DNA from: an uncultured Lachnospiraceae bacterium
GTDB lineage: Bacteria > Bacillota > Clostridia > Lachnospirales > Lachnospiraceae
DNA length: 47,636 nucleotides
Reading direction: 5' to 3'
Assembly (NCBI GenBank): GCA_902775485.1
Contig: CACYMJ010000019.1
Span: 1-47,636 of the forward strand
This document shows positions 9,411 through 16,297 of this stretch, in pieces (within the stretch, counting starts at the first letter, position 1; each line of letters opens with the position of its first letter). Under the pieces are notes generated by a model. That model was not told the DNA's origin. It saw only the letters and a program-made list of their open reading frames with translations, and did no database searches. Both the position numbers and the translations under genes were made by a program.

Positions 9411-10205
9411 CAGTTCATATATGCTCTTATTAAGCACCGGATGCATCGCATCCGGTGCTATTTCTTTCATCGGGCCAAGGACAAAATCACGGTTCTGCAT
9501 ATCGTAATGAGGTATCGTGAGCCTGTCGTCGTCTATAACGCGGTCATCATAAAGGAGTATATCCATATCAAGCGTGCGGGGACCCCATTTTTCGGTGCGT
9601 ACCCTGCCCATCTCTTTTTCCGCGCTGCCTATCACATCTAAAAGCTCATGAGGGCTAAGGAGCGTTTCAAGCTTTACCGCCCCGTTTAAAAAATCATCCT
9701 GATCGGTCTTGCCGTACGGTTTTGTCGTGACAAACTCCGACACCTTCAGCACGCGGATGTTTTCATTGCGTTTTAGTATATCGATGCCATCCGTAAGGTT
9801 TTTCTCTTTATCACCCATATTTGAACCTATCGAAAGATATACCGTGTGCCAGAGCCTGTTTATGGTGATGCTGACACACTCAAGCGGAAGTCCTATCGGT
9901 GCCCACGGTTTTTTGACCGTAACCTCGACCTTCCGGACTATCTCGTAGTCCTTCAGCAGTTTTGCCGCAAGCCTTTCCGCTATCGTTTCTATAAGCCTGC
10001 ATTTATTCGTTTTCATCCATTTGGTTATGTCCGAACATACTTCCGCATAGTTTACCGATCTGTTCAGGTCGTCACTCCTGCCGGCAGCCGATGCATCAAA
10101 AAACATTTTTGCGGATACAAGGAACTTCTGTCCGAGATTGAGTTCCTCCTCGAACACTCCGTGATTGGCAAATACCTCAAGGTCCTGAATCGTAATATAA
10201 TCCAT
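9387..10205 (-). CDS. folB-folK: Bifunctional dihydroneopterin aldolase / HPPK (FolB-FolK fusion)
   Basis: 272 residues. The start ATG 10205 is chosen because GGAGG lies 7 bases upstream; ATG 10211 would sit only one base after it. Residues 1-120 are dihydroneopterin aldolase (MDYITIQDLEVFANHGVF, the catalytic pair Tyr in RSVNYAEV and Lys in VEVTVKKPWAP). Residues 120-272 are 6-hydroxymethyl-7,8-dihydropterin pyrophosphokinase (VYLSIGSNMGDKEKNL, then EKWGPRTLDMDILLYDD, then IPHYDMQNRDFVLGPM). The fusion converts dihydroneopterin to the pyrophosphate ester used by FolP, encoded just upstream with a 2-base gap. A perfect inverted repeat lies inside its 3' end (see the terminator entry), and the last 24 bases are shared with the convergent DUF5050 gene. 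Confidence 0.93.
   Translation of the reverse strand: MDYITIQDLEVFANHGVFEEELNLGQKFLVSAKMFFDASAAGRSDDLNRSVNYAEVCSDITKWMKTNKCRLIETIAERLAAKLLKDYEIVRKVEVTVKKPWAPIGLPLECVSITINRLWHTVYLSIGSNMGDKEKNLTDGIDILKRNENIRVLKVSEFVTTKPYGKTDQDDFLNGAVKLETLLSPHELLDVIGSAEKEMGRVRTEKWGPRTLDMDILLYDDRVIDDDRLTIPHYDMQNRDFVLGPMKEIAPDAMHPVLNKSIYELSLIRGRR
9433..9467 (+). terminator. Hairpin inside folK that may terminate the convergent DUF5050 transcript
   Basis: AGCACCGGATGC, the loop ATC and GCATCCGGTGCT form a perfect 12-bp stem starting 22 bases after the DUF5050 stop. On the plus strand ATTTCTTTC follows, a weak T-rich tail. It encodes part of FolK (near APDAMHPVL) on the other strand, so the palindrome is under two constraints. 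No other terminator for the plus-strand gene is visible before 9,600. Confidence 0.45.
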
Positions 10206-10207
10206 TC

Positions 10208-11008
10208 TCATACCTCCCCGCTGCTGCTCAGGATCGCCCTGCACATTTTGACCGCCTGCATGTTTTCCTCCACGTCATGTACCCTTACTATCGATACTCC
10301 GGCAAGCACAGCCAGAACAGTCGTTGTTATCGTACCGGAAAGCCTCCCTGATACCGGAACATCCAGCACATTTCCGATCACGGACTTTCTCGAACATCCC
10401 AAAAGCATCGGATATCCGGTCTGTGTCAGGATCGGCAGCTCGTTTATTATCCTGAGGTTCTCATCCTGTGTCTTACCGAATCCTATACCCGGATCGACTA
10501 TTATCTTTTCCGGGGCTATACCGGCATCTTCGGCTCTTTGTGCCATTTTGATCAGTTCCTGTCCGAACTGGTTAACATAACTTTTCTCGTATGTCATGAC
10601 AAATACTGCGCCGCTTTCCCTTACGACTCCGAGCATTTCATCCGATGCGTCAATACCCTCAACGGTATTTATGATATCGGCTCCGGCAGATATTGCCTCG
10701 CGTGCGACCTCTGCCTTTGTCGTATCAACGGATATTGGAATATCCGATATGGCACGAACTGACCGGATGACAGGTATCACCCTTTTTATCTCTTCTTCTG
10801 CGGAAACACTTTTAAATCCCGGGCGGGTACTCTCTCCGCCTATATCGATAATGGATGCTCCTTCATTTATCATCTTTCGGGCATGAGCGAGTGCATCCTC
10901 TTCCGAATTATGTAAACCTCCATCGGAAAAAGAATCCGGCGTGACATTGAGTATTCCCATCACATATGTCGCTCTTACAAGATCAAATAATCTTCCGCGT
11001 ATTTCCAT
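10208..11008 (-). CDS. folP: Dihydropteroate synthase
   Basis: 266 residues. It condenses p-aminobenzoate with hydroxymethyl-dihydropterin pyrophosphate, the sulfonamide target. Landmarks in order: MGILNVTPDSFSDGG, IDIGGESTRPG, IPISVDTTKAEV, GADIINTVEG, IVDPGIGFGKTQDEN, GCSRKSVIG, IVRVHDVEE. The usual IND of the fourth motif reads INT here, a minor change that keeps the pterin-contacting Asn. The length is typical. The start ATG overlaps the stop of the upstream HD-domain gene as TGATG, and folB-folK follows 2 bases after its stop, so the three are translationally coupled. Confidence 0.95.
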   Translation of the reverse strand: MEIRGRLFDLVRATYVMGILNVTPDSFSDGGLHNSEEDALAHARKMINEGASIIDIGGESTRPGFKSVSAEEEIKRVIPVIRSVRAISDIPISVDTTKAEVAREAISAGADIINTVEGIDASDEMLGVVRESGAVFVMTYEKSYVNQFGQELIKMAQRAEDAGIAPEKIIVDPGIGFGKTQDENLRIINELPILTQTGYPMLLGCSRKSVIGNVLDVPVSGRLSGTITTTVLAVLAGVSIVRVHDVEENMQAVKMCRAILSSSGEV

Positions 11009-11511
11009 CAGTATCTAATCTCCATGACGAGCTTTTCCCGGCTCTTATGACATTTATCCACCGCAGGGCACATGAAACATTTTCTTGAGGCCTTATCCGC
11101 ACGGTAAAGTATCCCCGTAAGATCCCTGCCTTCGGAAACAGCCTCGTTTCCGTGATTGATGATCGCGGTAACTATCATCTCGCATTCGCTTTCGCTGTAT
11201 CCGCAGTCTTCAAGTATGAACGGGGCGATCGCAGCACTTGCTATCTCATGCTCTGTACCGTCCCTGTACTGCTCGGCCCTTCCTATGTCGTGAAGGAGCG
11301 CCGCCGCATAGATGATATCGCGTTCTATATCAATGCCGTCATCCGCCGCCATAAGGGATGCGATCCTTGCAACATCCAGGAAATGCTCCATGTCGTGATG
11401 ACAGAATATCCGGTCGCGCTCAAGACCGGATATGTCGGCAACACGTTTTTTATACTCTTCGTTTTTAAGAATACGGTTAACTCTTTCCATGTACATATCC
11501 GCGAAATTCAT
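11008..11511 (-). CDS. HD-domain hydrolase within the folate operon
   Basis: 167 residues. It carries an HD phosphohydrolase metal set: His in CHHDMEHFLDVARIASL, His74-Asp75 in ALLHDIGRAEQY, His88, His120 in AIINHGNEA and Asp139 in YRADKASRK. A C-terminal cysteine cluster KCFMCPAVDKC (145, 148, 154) is an extra possible metal site. Its first codons overlap the end of folC by 35 bases; downstream ATGs at 11496 and 11490 are alternative starts, and no strong ribosome binding site decides. Its stop overlaps folP as TGATG. HD proteins in this position occur in other clostridial folate operons. Given the company, a phosphatase acting on a pterin phosphate (the unassigned dihydroneopterin triphosphate dephosphorylation step) is plausible but unproven. 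Confidence 0.8.
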   Translation of the reverse strand: MNFADMYMERVNRILKNEEYKKRVADISGLERDRIFCHHDMEHFLDVARIASLMAADDGIDIERDIIYAAALLHDIGRAEQYRDGTEHEIASAAIAPFILEDCGYSESECEMIVTAIINHGNEAVSEGRDLTGILYRADKASRKCFMCPAVDKCHKSREKLVMEIRY

Positions 11512-12748
11512 TAAGATATGAGAGGGATCCGCAGGCTATTACCGCTGCCTTCTCTTTGCCGGATTTTGCCGTATCGACTGCCAGATAGTATGCATCCTCC
11601 GTCTTCGGACATGCACTCACGTTTTTGTGGTACGCTCCCGCACACTTGGCAAGAAGGTTTGCATCAAGAGCTCTCGGATTGTCTGCCGTCTGTGTTGTTA
11701 TTATCATGCCGGCGATGTCTGAAAGGGTCGCAACCACCTTTTCATATTCCTTGTCGGCAAACATTCCCATGACAAGGATTATCGAATATCCCTCAAGTTC
11801 CTCTCTTATCGTATCGGCCAGTTTTACCGCCGCATCGGCATTGTGTGCCCCGTCAACAAAAACAGGCGGATCATCCGCTATCTTTTCAAACCTGAAAGGC
11901 CATCTGACATTTGCGAATGCTTTTGCGATAACAGCATCATCTACCGGAGCATTCGGGATAAGACCCTTATCCCTTATGACATCAAGCACCTTTTTTGCTG
12001 TTGCCGCATTCTCTTTCTGAAACGTTCCGCGAAGAGACAGTTTCATACCGGCGATAGCGTCTGCATCAGAAGATGTGACAACATAAAGAGGACTTCCGGT
12101 AAGCATGCACCGATTCCTTATCGCGCCGATCGCTTCCTCCGATGAGTCAAATGCAATGACCGGACAATCCGATGTTATGATACCGGCCTTTACCGATGCG
12201 ATCTTTTCGATGGTATCTCCGAGGTACTGCATATGATCGAAGCTTACGGAAGTGATTACGCAGCATATCTTGTTCCGGATGATGTTAGTCGCATCTTCCG
12301 CACCGCCCATGCCGCACTCGATCACGGCCAGATCGCAGTTGTTCTTTCGAAAAAAATAAAATGCGAGCGCAGTCTCGAGTTCGAACATTGTCGCACTCTC
12401 GCCGCACTCTTTTATAAGCTTTTCATTTGCATCATAAACAGCCGAAACACACTGCGCATACTCATCCTTTGATATGAGTGTTCCGTCGATCACAAAGTGA
12501 TCATGTATGCATGTGATCGCGGGAGAATAGTACATGCCAACGTGAAGACCGGCAGCTGACAGAGCCGATGATATCATCGCACATGTACTGCCCTTTCCGT
12601 TCGTACCCGCCACATGTATAAAACACATATCGTTCTGTGGATCGCCCATTATGGCACAAAGCCTTTCGATCCTCCCAAGCCCGGGACGGCTTCCGAGTGA
12701 TGCGGCCTTATCTATATATTCACATGCTTTTTCGTAATCGAATGTCAA
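11477..12748 (-). CDS. folC: Folylpolyglutamate synthase / dihydrofolate synthase family (Mur ligase fold)
   Basis: 423 residues. It adds glutamate to dihydropteroate or folates using ATP. Seen: the P-loop HVAGTNGKGSTCAMI, the substrate region YYSPAITCIHDHFVIDG, MFELETALAFYFF, IECGMGGAEDATNII, SVSFDHMQYLGDTIEKIASV, and in the C-terminal domain VFVDGAHNADAAVKLA and VMGMFADKEYEKV. The length is typical. Its start overlaps the stop of the PH-domain gene by four bases (ATGA), and its end overlaps the HD-domain gene, so it is the first folate gene of a compact folC-HD-folP-folBK series. The family cannot be split by eye into FPGS-only or bifunctional enzymes; as the sole copy here a bifunctional role is likely. 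Confidence 0.93.
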   Translation of the reverse strand: MTFDYEKACEYIDKAASLGSRPGLGRIERLCAIMGDPQNDMCFIHVAGTNGKGSTCAMISSALSAAGLHVGMYYSPAITCIHDHFVIDGTLISKDEYAQCVSAVYDANEKLIKECGESATMFELETALAFYFFRKNNCDLAVIECGMGGAEDATNIIRNKICCVITSVSFDHMQYLGDTIEKIASVKAGIITSDCPVIAFDSSEEAIGAIRNRCMLTGSPLYVVTSSDADAIAGMKLSLRGTFQKENAATAKKVLDVIRDKGLIPNAPVDDAVIAKAFANVRWPFRFEKIADDPPVFVDGAHNADAAVKLADTIREELEGYSIILVMGMFADKEYEKVVATLSDIAGMIITTQTADNPRALDANLLAKCAGAYHKNVSACPKTEDAYYLAVDTAKSGKEKAAVIACGSLSYLNEFRGYVHGKS

Positions 12749-13191
12749 ATGATATCCTCTATGTCCGACGCATCGGAATTAAGGCTCATGGTATTGAGCG
12801 TTCTGCGCTTCATGCGCATCTTCTCCGATTTTTCAAGAATGAAGTTTTTGATCTGTGCGCTTCTTCTTATATGGGTAAGCCTTAACACTTTGTCGGTCGT
12901 ATCGGATGTATAACAGACAACGGTACCAAGCCCCGCCATTTTCTCGAAAAGCGATTTTTCCAACTGCACATCAACGATCTTGTACATGTAGCAGTCATTT
13001 ACGATAGTGTTGAAAAATCCCTTCTGTGTCGTTAATATCTCATCCTTTAATATGTATTTGGTAAACGTCCAGGGAAGCCCGAACAGAAGCCATCTCTTTC
13101 TTTCCGTAAAAACAGGTGCGGCGTCCTGATACATAAGATCGGGCTCTTTTGAATCGGCCACTTCATCTATTATCGTTTTATCTTCAGCCAT
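12745..13191 (-). CDS. Bacterial PH-domain (bPH2-like) protein
   Basis: 148 residues, soluble. A central bPH2/YdbS-like PH domain (about 30-115) reads WTFTKYILKDEILTTQKGFF, then YMYKIVDVQLEKSLFEKMAG, then GTVVCYTSD and LRLTHIRRSAQI; the Ile/Val-D-V-Q-L-E-K-S pattern is typical. Unlike YdbS it has no transmembrane helices. The C-terminus is a basic helix followed by an acidic, Ser-rich tail. It follows the amidase gene (51 bases) and its stop overlaps folC by 4 bases. Its function is unknown; the domain is generally thought to mediate protein or membrane contacts. Confidence 0.65.
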   Translation of the reverse strand: MAEDKTIIDEVADSKEPDLMYQDAAPVFTERKRWLLFGLPWTFTKYILKDEILTTQKGFFNTIVNDCYMYKIVDVQLEKSLFEKMAGLGTVVCYTSDTTDKVLRLTHIRRSAQIKNFILEKSEKMRMKRRTLNTMSLNSDASDIEDII

Positions 13192-13242
13192 TTTTATTCC
13201 TCCTTTAGATCTGTTTTAAAACCATGCCGGTCACTGCAAATT

Positions 13243-14049
13243 TTATCTTAGCGACAGTCCGAAGTATCTTGCGATGCCAGTTGCGTCCGCCACCCCGAGC
13301 CGGGCCAGCTGTTCCGGAGTCGACAGGTGATTCTGCAGATCCGAAGGGCTCGTACAAAATGCATGCTCAACTATCACCGCGGGAATGCCTGCACTCTTTG
13401 ACTTGTTTATGAGCGCATAGTAATCCTTGGGCGTCCCGTCGGGATACGTAGAAATACTCGATGAACGCGTACATATACCGGTCCCGTTCGGATCCGTCTT
13501 CCAGTTATTGACCGTAAGTCCTGTCGAGGTAAGTGCCGGCAGAATGTTCTGCGCCAGCGAAAATCCCGCAAGACATATGTCGGGACGGTAGAATGCGTTG
13601 GGGATTATTATCTTGCTTCCGCACTGCGCGGGATCCATGTCGGGATCGTAATCATTGTGAAGTGATACGATAACATTCGCCCCGACGGACTTGGCAAAAT
13701 TTACCCTTCCCGCAAGGCATCCCGTTGACGAGGCCGGATCGGCTCCGTATGGGCAGTCAAGCGTCGTCCTGGTAAGATATACGGTAACTCCGTTGTATCT
13801 TTCAAGTTCCTGTTTACAGTACATGGCTATCGCAAGGTTCGCATAGCCTTCCTCAAAACCGTTATAGCTGCATCCGTGGTGTACGGTATCATGTCCCGGA
13901 TCAAGAACGACCACAACCTTTTTTGCGGCAGCTTTCTTCTTGGCCTTGGCGGCAAAAACCTCACCCGGGTTTGCAAGTGCAAGAACGAGTGTTACGGCAA
14001 GAGCCGCACATATCATTCTTTTGATCTTTGACGTAATGTTCTTTTTCAT
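13243..14049 (-). CDS. Secreted N-acetylmuramoyl-L-alanine amidase (Amidase_3)
   Basis: 268 residues from ATG 14049 with AGGAGAG upstream. A signal peptide (residues 1-33) is followed by a short Lys/Ala linker (AAKAKKKAAAKK) and one catalytic Amidase_3 domain. Zinc ligands are visible: His53 in VVVLDPGHD, Glu66 or Glu67 in NGFEEGYAN and His131 in IVSLHNDYD; the catalytic Glu is Glu228 in IVEHAFCTS. It would cut the bond between N-acetylmuramic acid and the stem peptide. No cell-wall-binding or SH3 domain is attached, so it is a minimal enzyme of about the size of the sporulation and cell-separation amidases. It is the first gene of the minus-strand series leading into folC. Confidence 0.9.
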   Translation of the reverse strand: MKKNITSKIKRMICAALAVTLVLALANPGEVFAAKAKKKAAAKKVVVVLDPGHDTVHHGCSYNGFEEGYANLAIAMYCKQELERYNGVTVYLTRTTLDCPYGADPASSTGCLAGRVNFAKSVGANVIVSLHNDYDPDMDPAQCGSKIIIPNAFYRPDICLAGFSLAQNILPALTSTGLTVNNWKTDPNGTGICTRSSSISTYPDGTPKDYYALINKSKSAGIPAVIVEHAFCTSPSDLQNHLSTPEQLARLGVADATGIARYFGLSLR

Positions 14050-14159
14050 TTAAACTCTCCTGTCTTTTGTTAGGGGCTTTCAAAACCCCGGGACATATTA
14101 TACATCATTTCCCCTTCATAATCACGTTATATGAAGTATTTGCCCGGCCGATATTTTGA

Positions 14160-14188
14160 TTGCAAATAAGTACAAGATAAGTTAATAT
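14160..14188 (+). promoter_or_regulatory. Probable promoter of the nitroreductase gene
   Basis: TTGCAA, a 17-base spacer and TAATAT end 55 bases upstream of the start codon. Each hexamer is a partial match to the SigA consensus with ideal spacing. Confidence 0.4.
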
Positions 14189-14243
14189 ATCTCTTGATAA
14201 CAAAAAACGACCACAACATTTTGTGTCTGCAAAGGAGGAAGCG

Positions 14244-14783
14244 ATGGAAACATTAGAGAATATCCGCACCAGAAGAAGTATCCGAAAGTTCACCGATGAA
14301 AGCGTGGATCATGCAACTCTTGAGAAGATCGTTGAAGCAGCCTCCTTCTCTCCTTCATGGAAGAACACGCAGATAGTAAGATATATTGCAATCGAGGATC
14401 CCGCCCTCAAGGCAAAGATCGCAAAGGAATGTACGACCGGTTTTACATACAATGCCGGAACTATGGAGTCGGCTCCGATGCTCATCGCCGTTACCGTCAT
14501 CAAGGGAAGATGCGGCTTTGAAAAGGACGGAAGCTTTACGACCTCCAGAGGTGATACATGGCAGATGTTTGATGCCGGCATCGCTTCACAGACGTTTTGT
14601 CTGGCGGCGCACGAGTACGGACTCGGCACCGTTATAATGGGAATATTTGACGATACACTCTCCGATGTTCTCGAGATTCCCGAGGACAGAGAACTTGTCA
14701 ATATCATCTGCATCGGACATCCCGCCGAGTCGCCCGAAATGCCGAAGAGGAAATCGGTATCGGATCTGTTGACTTATAAATGA
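14244..14783 (+). CDS. Nitroreductase family flavoprotein
   Basis: 179 residues from ATG 14244, chosen because AAAGGAGGAA ends 4 bases upstream. The N-terminus METLENIRTRRSIRKFTDE carries the FMN-binding Arg-Arg-Ser-Ile-Arg signature, EAASFSPSWKNTQ follows, and the C-terminal half has the family's GLGTVIMGIFDD and ICIGHPAE motifs. It is an oxidoreductase using FMN and NAD(P)H; the physiological substrate cannot be told. It is transcribed alone from its own promoter and ended by a clear terminator. It is divergent from the amidase gene across 194 bases. Confidence 0.9.
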   Translation: METLENIRTRRSIRKFTDESVDHATLEKIVEAASFSPSWKNTQIVRYIAIEDPALKAKIAKECTTGFTYNAGTMESAPMLIAVTVIKGRCGFEKDGSFTTSRGDTWQMFDAGIASQTFCLAAHEYGLGTVIMGIFDDTLSDVLEIPEDRELVNIICIGHPAESPEMPKRKSVSDLLTYK

Positions 14784-14791
14784 ACTGTTTA

Positions 14792-14821
14792 AGAGTTTCC
14801 TTTTCAGGAAGCTCTTTTTTT
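14792..14821 (+). terminator. Rho-independent terminator after the nitroreductase gene
   Basis: AGAGTTTCC pairs with GGAAGCTCT (one G-T wobble) around a six-base loop TTTTCA, followed by a run of seven T. It starts 8 bases after the stop codon. Confidence 0.85.
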
Positions 14822-14834
14822 AAGATCAAAATAG

Positions 14835-14910
14835 TGTGTCAAAGGGACGGTTCTTTTGACACATTTCAGGATCAAAAAAAATGTGTCAAAAGAACCGTCC
14901 CCTTGACACA
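14835..14910. repeat. Nested palindromic repeat (REP/BIME-like) in the pyrB leader
   Basis: Two 30-base copies in inverted orientation, 14835-14864 and 14881-14910, flank a 16-base A-rich spacer. They differ at one base. Each copy is itself palindromic at its ends (TGTGTCAAA...TTTGACACA) around the core GGGACGGTTCT. The core GGGACGGTTC with TTTGACAC ends is a dispersed repeat I know from many clostridial genomes, probably mobilised by REP-associated Y1 transposases; no such transposase is in the window. The element lies between the nitroreductase terminator and the pyrB ribosome binding site, so it will be in the pyrB 5' UTR or overlap its promoter. Confidence 0.8.
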
Positions 14911-14930
14911 AAAACCAGGGAGGAAAAACT

Positions 14931-15851
14931 ATGCGTCATCTCATGAGCCCCATGGACTTTACCGTAGAGGAGCTTGACAAACTCATGGACCTGGCGGGGG
15001 ATATCTACAAGGACCCTGCCAAATATGCACACAAATGCGACGGAAAGATCCTTGCAACATGCTTCTATGAACCTTCAACAAGGACACGTCTGTCATTTGA
15101 ATCGGCGATGCTGCGCCTCGGAGGACAGGTTCTGGGATTTGCGACAGCAGATTCTTCGTCGGCCGCAAAAGGCGAGAGCGTTTCGGATACGATCAGGATA
15201 ATCTCAAGCTATGCCGATATATGTGCGATGCGTCATCCCAAGGAAGGCGCTCCGATGGTCGCCGCATCCAGATCATGGATCCCTGTCATAAACGCAGGGG
15301 ACGGCGGACACCAGCACCCGACGCAGACACTCACCGATCTGATGACGATCCGCTCACTCAAGGGAAGTCTTTCGAACATGACTATCGGGCTGTGCGGTGA
15401 CCTGAAATTCGGCCGTACCGTCCACTCTCTCATCAATGCGCTGTGCCGCTACGAGAACGTTTCATTCGTCTTCATATCTCCTCCGGAGCTTAGGATCCCC
15501 GACTATATCAGGGAAGATGTGCTCATAAAAAACAACATCGATTTCAAGGAAGTGATAAAGCTCGATGACGTGATGCCCGAGCTCGATATTCTGTACATGA
15601 CAAGAGTCCAGCGTGAAAGATTTTTCAACGAGGAAGACTACGTAAGACTCAAGGATTTCTACATCCTCAACAGGGAAAAGATGGCTCTTGCCAAGAAGGA
15701 CATGATGGTGCTGCACCCCCTTCCGAGAGTCAACGAGATATCTGTCGAAGTGGACGACGATGAACGCGCGATGTACTTCAAACAGGTAAAATACGGCATG
15801 TACATCAGAATGGCCCTTATACTCACGCTTCTTGAGATGGCCGATCAGTAA
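14931..15851 (+). CDS. pyrB: Aspartate carbamoyltransferase catalytic subunit
   Basis: 306 residues from ATG 14931 with AGGGAGG upstream. It condenses carbamoyl phosphate and aspartate in pyrimidine synthesis. Motifs: carbamoyl-phosphate loop [32 protein letters not shown], the HPTQTLTD segment, [24 protein letters not shown] and [11 protein letters not shown]. It is followed after 11 bases by pyrI, so the two form the two-subunit ATCase, as in Enterobacteria and many Clostridia and unlike the Bacillus PyrB, which works without PyrI. Control may be at the leader, which contains the palindromic repeat, and allosteric through PyrI. Confidence 0.97.
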   Translation: MRHLMSPMDFTVEELDKLMDLAGDIYKDPAKYAHKCDGKILATCFYEPSTRTRLSFESAMLRLGGQVLGFATADSSSAAKGESVSDTIRIISSYADICAMRHPKEGAPMVAASRSWIPVINAGDGGHQHPTQTLTDLMTIRSLKGSLSNMTIGLCGDLKFGRTVHSLINALCRYENVSFVFISPPELRIPDYIREDVLIKNNIDFKEVIKLDDVMPELDILYMTRVQRERFFNEEDYVRLKDFYILNREKMALAKKDMMVLHPLPRVNEISVEVDDDERAMYFKQVKYGMYIRMALILTLLEMADQ

Positions 15852-15862
15852 GGAGGATACAT

Positions 15863-16291
15863 ATGTTAAACGTAGGAAAGATTGAAGAAGGATTTGTTCT
15901 CGATCATATGAACGCAGGCGAAAGCCTTCGCATATACCACGATCTGAAGCTTGACGAACTTGACTGTACCGTTGCGATGATCATGAACGCAAAGAGTGAA
16001 AAAATGGGCAAGAAGGACATACTCAAAGTTGAGTGTCCCATAGACATGCTCGATCTTGACGTGCTCGGTTTTATCGATCATAAGATCACGGTGAACGTCA
16101 TAAAGGACGGCGAGATCGTCGAGAAGAAACGCCTCCATCTTCCGAAGGAGATAAAGAACGTGATCAAGTGCAAAAATCCCAGATGCATCACGAGCATTGA
16201 ACAGGAGCTCGATCACATATTCGTTCTTACGGATCCGGAAACCGAAACATACAGATGCAAATACTGCGAGGAAACGTATTCGCGCATCTGA
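15863..16291 (+). CDS. pyrI: Aspartate carbamoyltransferase regulatory subunit
   Basis: 142 residues with AGGAGG upstream of ATG 15863. The N-terminal nucleotide-binding domain begins MLNVGKIEEGFVLDHMNAGE. The C-terminal zinc domain has the four ligands as KCKNPRCIT and YRCKYCEETY. The zinc domain contacts PyrB, and the nucleotide domain would sense CTP, UTP and ATP. The start codon is 11 bases after the pyrB stop. Its stop lies 6 bases from the convergent stop of the HD-GYP gene, with no terminator visible in the gap. Confidence 0.96.
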   Translation: MLNVGKIEEGFVLDHMNAGESLRIYHDLKLDELDCTVAMIMNAKSEKMGKKDILKVECPIDMLDLDVLGFIDHKITVNVIKDGEIVEKKRLHLPKEIKNVIKCKNPRCITSIEQELDHIFVLTDPETETYRCKYCEETYSRI

Positions 16292-16297
16292 TACGAT

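Noticed and set aside
14073-14089. GC-rich dyad GGGGCTTTCAAAACCCC in the amidase leader as a terminator or riboswitch
   Set aside because: The stem has a mismatch, there is no T-run on either strand, and it does not match any riboswitch core I know.
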